This document shows positions 61,039 to 64,000 of a DNA stretch of 64,000 nucleotides, one piece after another. The DNA comes from an uncultured Candidatus Nemicrothrix sp. (lineage in GTDB: Bacteria > Actinomycetota > Acidimicrobiia > Acidimicrobiales > MedAcidi-G1). How positions within the stretch are numbered: position 1 is the stretch's first letter; every line of letters begins with the position of its first letter. The notes beneath the pieces are model-generated. The model saw only the letters and a list, made by a program, of their open reading frames with translations, ran no database searches and was not told where the DNA came from. Made by a program: the position numbers and the translations under genes. The stretch is taken from NCBI GenBank assembly GCA_913055915.1, contig CAJXKL010000005.1:1-64000 (forward strand), written 5' to 3'.

Positions 61039-62877
61039 TCAGGGCTCCATCAGGCGGGTGTTTCCCAGCCAGGATTCGTACAGGGCCGCATAGGTTCCGC
61101 CGGCTTCCACCAGGTCGACGTGGGAGCCGTTCTCGACGATCCGGCCACGGTCAAAGACAAGCACCAGGTTGGACCGCTCCGCCGTCGAGAGCCTGTGGGC
61201 GACGCTCACGGTGGTGCGCCCTTCAGCCAGATGCTCAAGGGCCCTCTCGAGCGTCTGCTCGGTATCAGGGTCGACCGCGGAGGTCGCCTCATCCAAGATG
61301 AGCAGACCCGGATCCGCCAACTGGGCCCTCAACAGGGCAACCAACTGCCTTTCGCCTACCGACAGCGCTGACCCTCTCTCACCGACCCTGGTGTCCAGAC
61401 CTGCGGGAAGGCCCGCCACCCACGTGCCGAGCCCGAGTTCATCCACAGCTGCCCGGACATCTGCCTCAGTCGAACCCCTACGACCGAACCTGATGTTGCC
61501 GCCGACCGTGGTGTCAAAGAGAAATCCGTCCTGGGGGACCATCCGGACCGACCGCCTACGGTCGTCGGCTGAAACCGTCCTCAGGTCGATGCCCCCGAGC
61601 ATGACCTGCCCGGCTGTCGGGTCGGCCAAACGGGCGAGCAGCATCGCGAACGTGGTCTTCCCAGAACCGGTCTCGCCGACCACGGCTACCGATGAGCCGG
61701 CGTCCAACTCCACGTCAACTCCGTGAAGAACCCGGTCGCTGCCCCTGTAGGAGAACTCGACACCCCTGGCCGCCACCGCCAACGCACCCCGGGGAAGTGG
61801 TCTGGTCCCACCTGGAGACGGTTCTGCGACCTCAACCTCGGTGTCCAGGACGTCCAGGATCTTCCACCATCCTGCAAGGGCAGTCTGGGTCTGGTCGAGG
61901 GTCTCGCCCAACGAGGTGATCGGCGTCACGAGCATGTTGACGAGGAACACGAATGCCACAAGTTCACCGGAGGTGACACCCCAGCCTGATCCCCAGTGGA
62001 CGCCGGCGCCGATCACGGCGGCGACGGCGGCCACCCCGAAGATGTCGGTGCTGGGCAGCACCAGCGAAAAGTACCTGGCTGCACGCATCTGCTGCCTGTA
62101 CTGCACCTCGACGACCCTGTGGAGTCGACGCCGGACCGCCTCGCGCTGACCGTACGTCCTGACCACCTCGATGCCGTGGACGGTTTCGGCCAGGGCACCC
62201 ATGGTCTCGCCGACCCGTGTACGGAGCATGTCGTAGGCACGCAGTTGGCGCCTCTGCATGTCGCGTAGGACCGGCAGGAGCGGAAGGTGCACCATCACGG
62301 TGACGAGCGTCAACTGCCACGAGTAGATGGCCATGACGGCGACCACCCCGAGGATCTGTACCGAGTTCACGATCCAGGAGATGGCCCCCCACTGCGCGAA
62401 CTTGGCGAGTGCCTCGACGTCGCTTGTAACTCGGGCAGTCAGGACACCGGTCTTTGTCGATATGTGCTCGGCCAGGCTGAGCCGGTGGAGGTGCGCGAAC
62501 GTCCGAAGCCGAAGGCCCAGCAGCACAGCCTCGGCAACCCCGACAAGTCGCCAGTAGACAACCTGGGACACGAAGATCGAAACCGTTGTCAGGGCCAGCG
62601 CACCTCCGGTTGCTGCCACCACGAGACCTAGGCGCACAGTTCCGCCGATGAATCCCCGATCCAGCACGAACTGGATTACCAGCGGAACGACAAGGCGGCT
62701 TCCGGCCACCGAGAGGGTCATCAGGGCAGAGAGCGACAGGCCGGCACGGAGTTCTGGTGAGGCCGCAAGACCCCTCCGCAGGACCGACAACGCTCCGACT
62801 TCGGCAATGTCGTCGAGGGCCCGTGGCTCTGGCTCCTCACTAGGCCCGAGGACGTCATGACCGTCGAAGCTGCTCAC
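61039..62877 (-). CDS. ABC exporter half-transporter, subunit 1 (TMD-NBD fusion)
   Basis: 612 residues: six membrane helices (about 40-330) and an ATPase domain with Walker A GETGSGKTT, signature LSVGERQ, and Walker B LLILDEATSAVD. The signature deviates from the usual LSGGQ. The D-loop and H-loop (VSVAHRLST) are normal. Its ATG overlaps the stop of the second half-transporter (ATGA), so they form a heterodimeric exporter. Substrate (lipid, peptide or drug) unknown. Confidence 0.9.
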   Translation of the reverse strand: MSSFDGHDVLGPSEEPEPRALDDIAEVGALSVLRRGLAASPELRAGLSLSALMTLSVAGSRLVVPLVIQFVLDRGFIGGTVRLGLVVAATGGALALTTVSIFVSQVVYWRLVGVAEAVLLGLRLRTFAHLHRLSLAEHISTKTGVLTARVTSDVEALAKFAQWGAISWIVNSVQILGVVAVMAIYSWQLTLVTVMVHLPLLPVLRDMQRRQLRAYDMLRTRVGETMGALAETVHGIEVVRTYGQREAVRRRLHRVVEVQYRQQMRAARYFSLVLPSTDIFGVAAVAAVIGAGVHWGSGWGVTSGELVAFVFLVNMLVTPITSLGETLDQTQTALAGWWKILDVLDTEVEVAEPSPGGTRPLPRGALAVAARGVEFSYRGSDRVLHGVDVELDAGSSVAVVGETGSGKTTFAMLLARLADPTAGQVMLGGIDLRTVSADDRRRSVRMVPQDGFLFDTTVGGNIRFGRRGSTEADVRAAVDELGLGTWVAGLPAGLDTRVGERGSALSVGERQLVALLRAQLADPGLLILDEATSAVDPDTEQTLERALEHLAEGRTTVSVAHRLSTAERSNLVLVFDRGRIVENGSHVDLVEAGGTYAALYESWLGNTRLMEP

Positions 62878-64000
62878 CTGGTGGCCTCCTCGTAGGCACG
62901 CGCCAGCGCCGAGTACCCGGGCAGGGTGAGCAGTTCCTCGTGGGTTCCATCGGCGGCTATGCGCCCCCCGTCCATGAACAGAACACGGTCGGCCAGGCGA
63001 ATGGTGGCGAGGCGGTGGGCCACCACCATGAGGGTCCTCCCACTGTGGGCCTGCAGGTTCTCGAGGATGGCTGCCTCGACGACAGGATCCACAGCCGAGG
63101 TGGCGTCGTCGAGCAGCAGCAGGCGGGGGCGGCGTAGCAGAGCCCGGGCTATGGCCAACCGCTGCCGCTGGCCACCTGAAAGCGTCACGCCCCTCTCTCC
63201 CATGACAGTGTCGGGTCCGTCTGACAGTTCGGAAACGAACCGGTCGGCTGCCACGAGGCTCAACACCCTGTTCAGCTCGCCTTCAGACACCTCCGCGTCG
63301 AGGGCCAGGTTCGCCCTGAGCGTGCCGGCGAACATGAAGGTCTCCTGCAGGACCGGTGCAACCAGCTGGGCCACCCCGTCAGGTCCCAGGTCGGAGACGT
63401 CGGCACCTCCTATGACTATCCGCCCCCTGTCCGGCGGCATCATCCCCGACATGAGGCCCACGATTGTGCTCTTGCCGCAACCAGTGGCCCCCACGAGGGC
63501 GACCACCTCACCCGCCTCTATCCGCAGTGAGAGGTCATCGAGCACCGTCGTACCGTCCGGGTACGCAAACGAGACTCCCTCAAGGACGACACCGACCGAA
63601 TCGGGAACTGCTACCAGCGCTGGCTCAGGGTCGGGGCGGCGCTCCGGTTCCACACGCAAAACCGAGTCGATCCGGTCCATGGCGACCACCGACCGGGGCA
63701 TCTCCTGGAACAGAAATCCCAGGATCTGGACCGGTAGCCACAGAATGCCGAACAGGGTCATGGCCTGCACCACCTCGCCGACCGTCACGGCGTTGCGACC
63801 CACAAGCCATACACCGATCAGGAGGAGCACAAGTACCCCGAGGCCGGGCAGCGAGTAGAGGATGGGCTCGAACCGGGCCCTGATGGCACCCACCTTGAGG
63901 CGTTCGCTCCGCAACTGCTCAGAGGCCACGGTCAGGCGCTCGACCTCGTCGGATTCCCGCCCAAGCGTCTTGACCACGAGAACCCCCTCGAGGCTCTCGT
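62874..64000 (-). CDS. ABC exporter half-transporter, subunit 2 (5' end outside window)
   Basis: The visible 375 or so codons include the last two to three helices and a full ATPase domain: Walker A GATGCGKSTI, signature LSGGQRQ, H-loop VVAHRLAT. Walker B reads LLLLDDATSAVD: the catalytic Glu is replaced by Asp. The frame is open to the window end, so the start lies further right. Together with subunit 1 (canonical Walker B, odd signature) it should form an asymmetric exporter of the TM287/288 kind with one degenerate ATP site. Confidence 0.88.
   Translation of the reverse strand, partial: ESLEGVLVVKTLGRESDEVERLTVASEQLRSERLKVGAIRARFEPILYSLPGLGVLVLLLIGVWLVGRNAVTVGEVVQAMTLFGILWLPVQILGFLFQEMPRSVVAMDRIDSVLRVEPERRPDPEPALVAVPDSVGVVLEGVSFAYPDGTTVLDDLSLRIEAGEVVALVGATGCGKSTIVGLMSGMMPPDRGRIVIGGADVSDLGPDGVAQLVAPVLQETFMFAGTLRANLALDAEVSEGELNRVLSLVAADRFVSELSDGPDTVMGERGVTLSGGQRQRLAIARALLRRPRLLLLDDATSAVDPVVEAAILENLQAHSGRTLMVVAHRLATIRLADRVLFMDGGRIAADGTHEELLTLPGYSALARAYEEATR

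Noticed and set aside
61018-61040. ACCGGG...CCCGGT hairpin after the ABC transporter
   Set aside because: Six-base stem, no T tract; too weak for a terminator call.

Overview
This window is high-GC DNA with the gene content of an actinobacterium, most likely a marine or aquatic member of the Acidimicrobiia. The sequence shows two WhiB-family regulators, a SenX3-RegX3 type two-component pair, the adjacent UPF0182 / YlbL-like PDZ-Lon protease genes, an F420-type luciferase-like oxidoreductase, a DUF2342-type zincin, frequent GTG starts and many 1-4 bp stop/start overlaps. The class-level placement is inference; no rRNA or other phylogenetic marker is present.

Left end (1-9065, minus strand): a respiratory nitrate reductase operon in the order diheme cytochrome c, narG, narH, narJ, narI, narK, narK (the last cut by the window edge). 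This is the narCGHJIK arrangement known from Thermus rather than plain narGHJI. From 9190 to 18091 lie redox and catabolic genes: a 2-oxoglutarate/Fe(II) dioxygenase, a Baeyer-Villiger-type flavin monooxygenase, a GMC oxidoreductase with a four-Cys cluster overlapping a nucleoside hydrolase, then an aldehyde dehydrogenase / DapA-family aldolase / aspartate dehydrogenase operon that ends in a clear terminator.

18181-33005 is an accessory stretch: a pair of ATATAT-centred palindromes two helical turns apart, an LLM oxidoreductase, the initiator tRNA, a MaoC-like protein, two gene remnants, a histidine-degradation pair hutF-hutI (hutI is frameshifted in a CA-repeat), a short transglutaminase, two SDRs, then a methylamine/betaine-type pair (dimethylglycine-dehydrogenase-like flavoprotein and a non-pyrrolysine MttB homologue with a repeat-built leader ORF), an MgtC-like protein and a sulfatase.

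33126-49575 is housekeeping and envelope biology: UPF0182, PDZ-Lon protease, HEAT protein, MreB, MoaE (molybdopterin synthase, which the nitrate reductase cofactor would need), zincin, and a phosphate block (MFS, regX3, senX3, phoU, Na/Pi symporter) whose Na/Pi gene carries a direct-repeat PHO box. Two whiB genes and tatA follow. 49691-64000 holds a hydratase, the sdhCAB succinate dehydrogenase operon, a 580-bp gene-free GC-rich stretch ending in a strong hairpin, an alpha/beta hydrolase, a thioesterase, a DUF368 transporter, an unexplained three-gene operon with a stand-alone phosphohistidine (PEP-synthase swivelling) domain, an SCP2 protein, malate dehydrogenase and an asymmetric heterodimeric ABC exporter cut by the right edge.

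Together the genes suggest a heterotroph that respires oxygen, and probably nitrate, and takes up methylated amines, histidine, nucleosides and phosphate. Functional statements are homology readings made by eye, without database searches.
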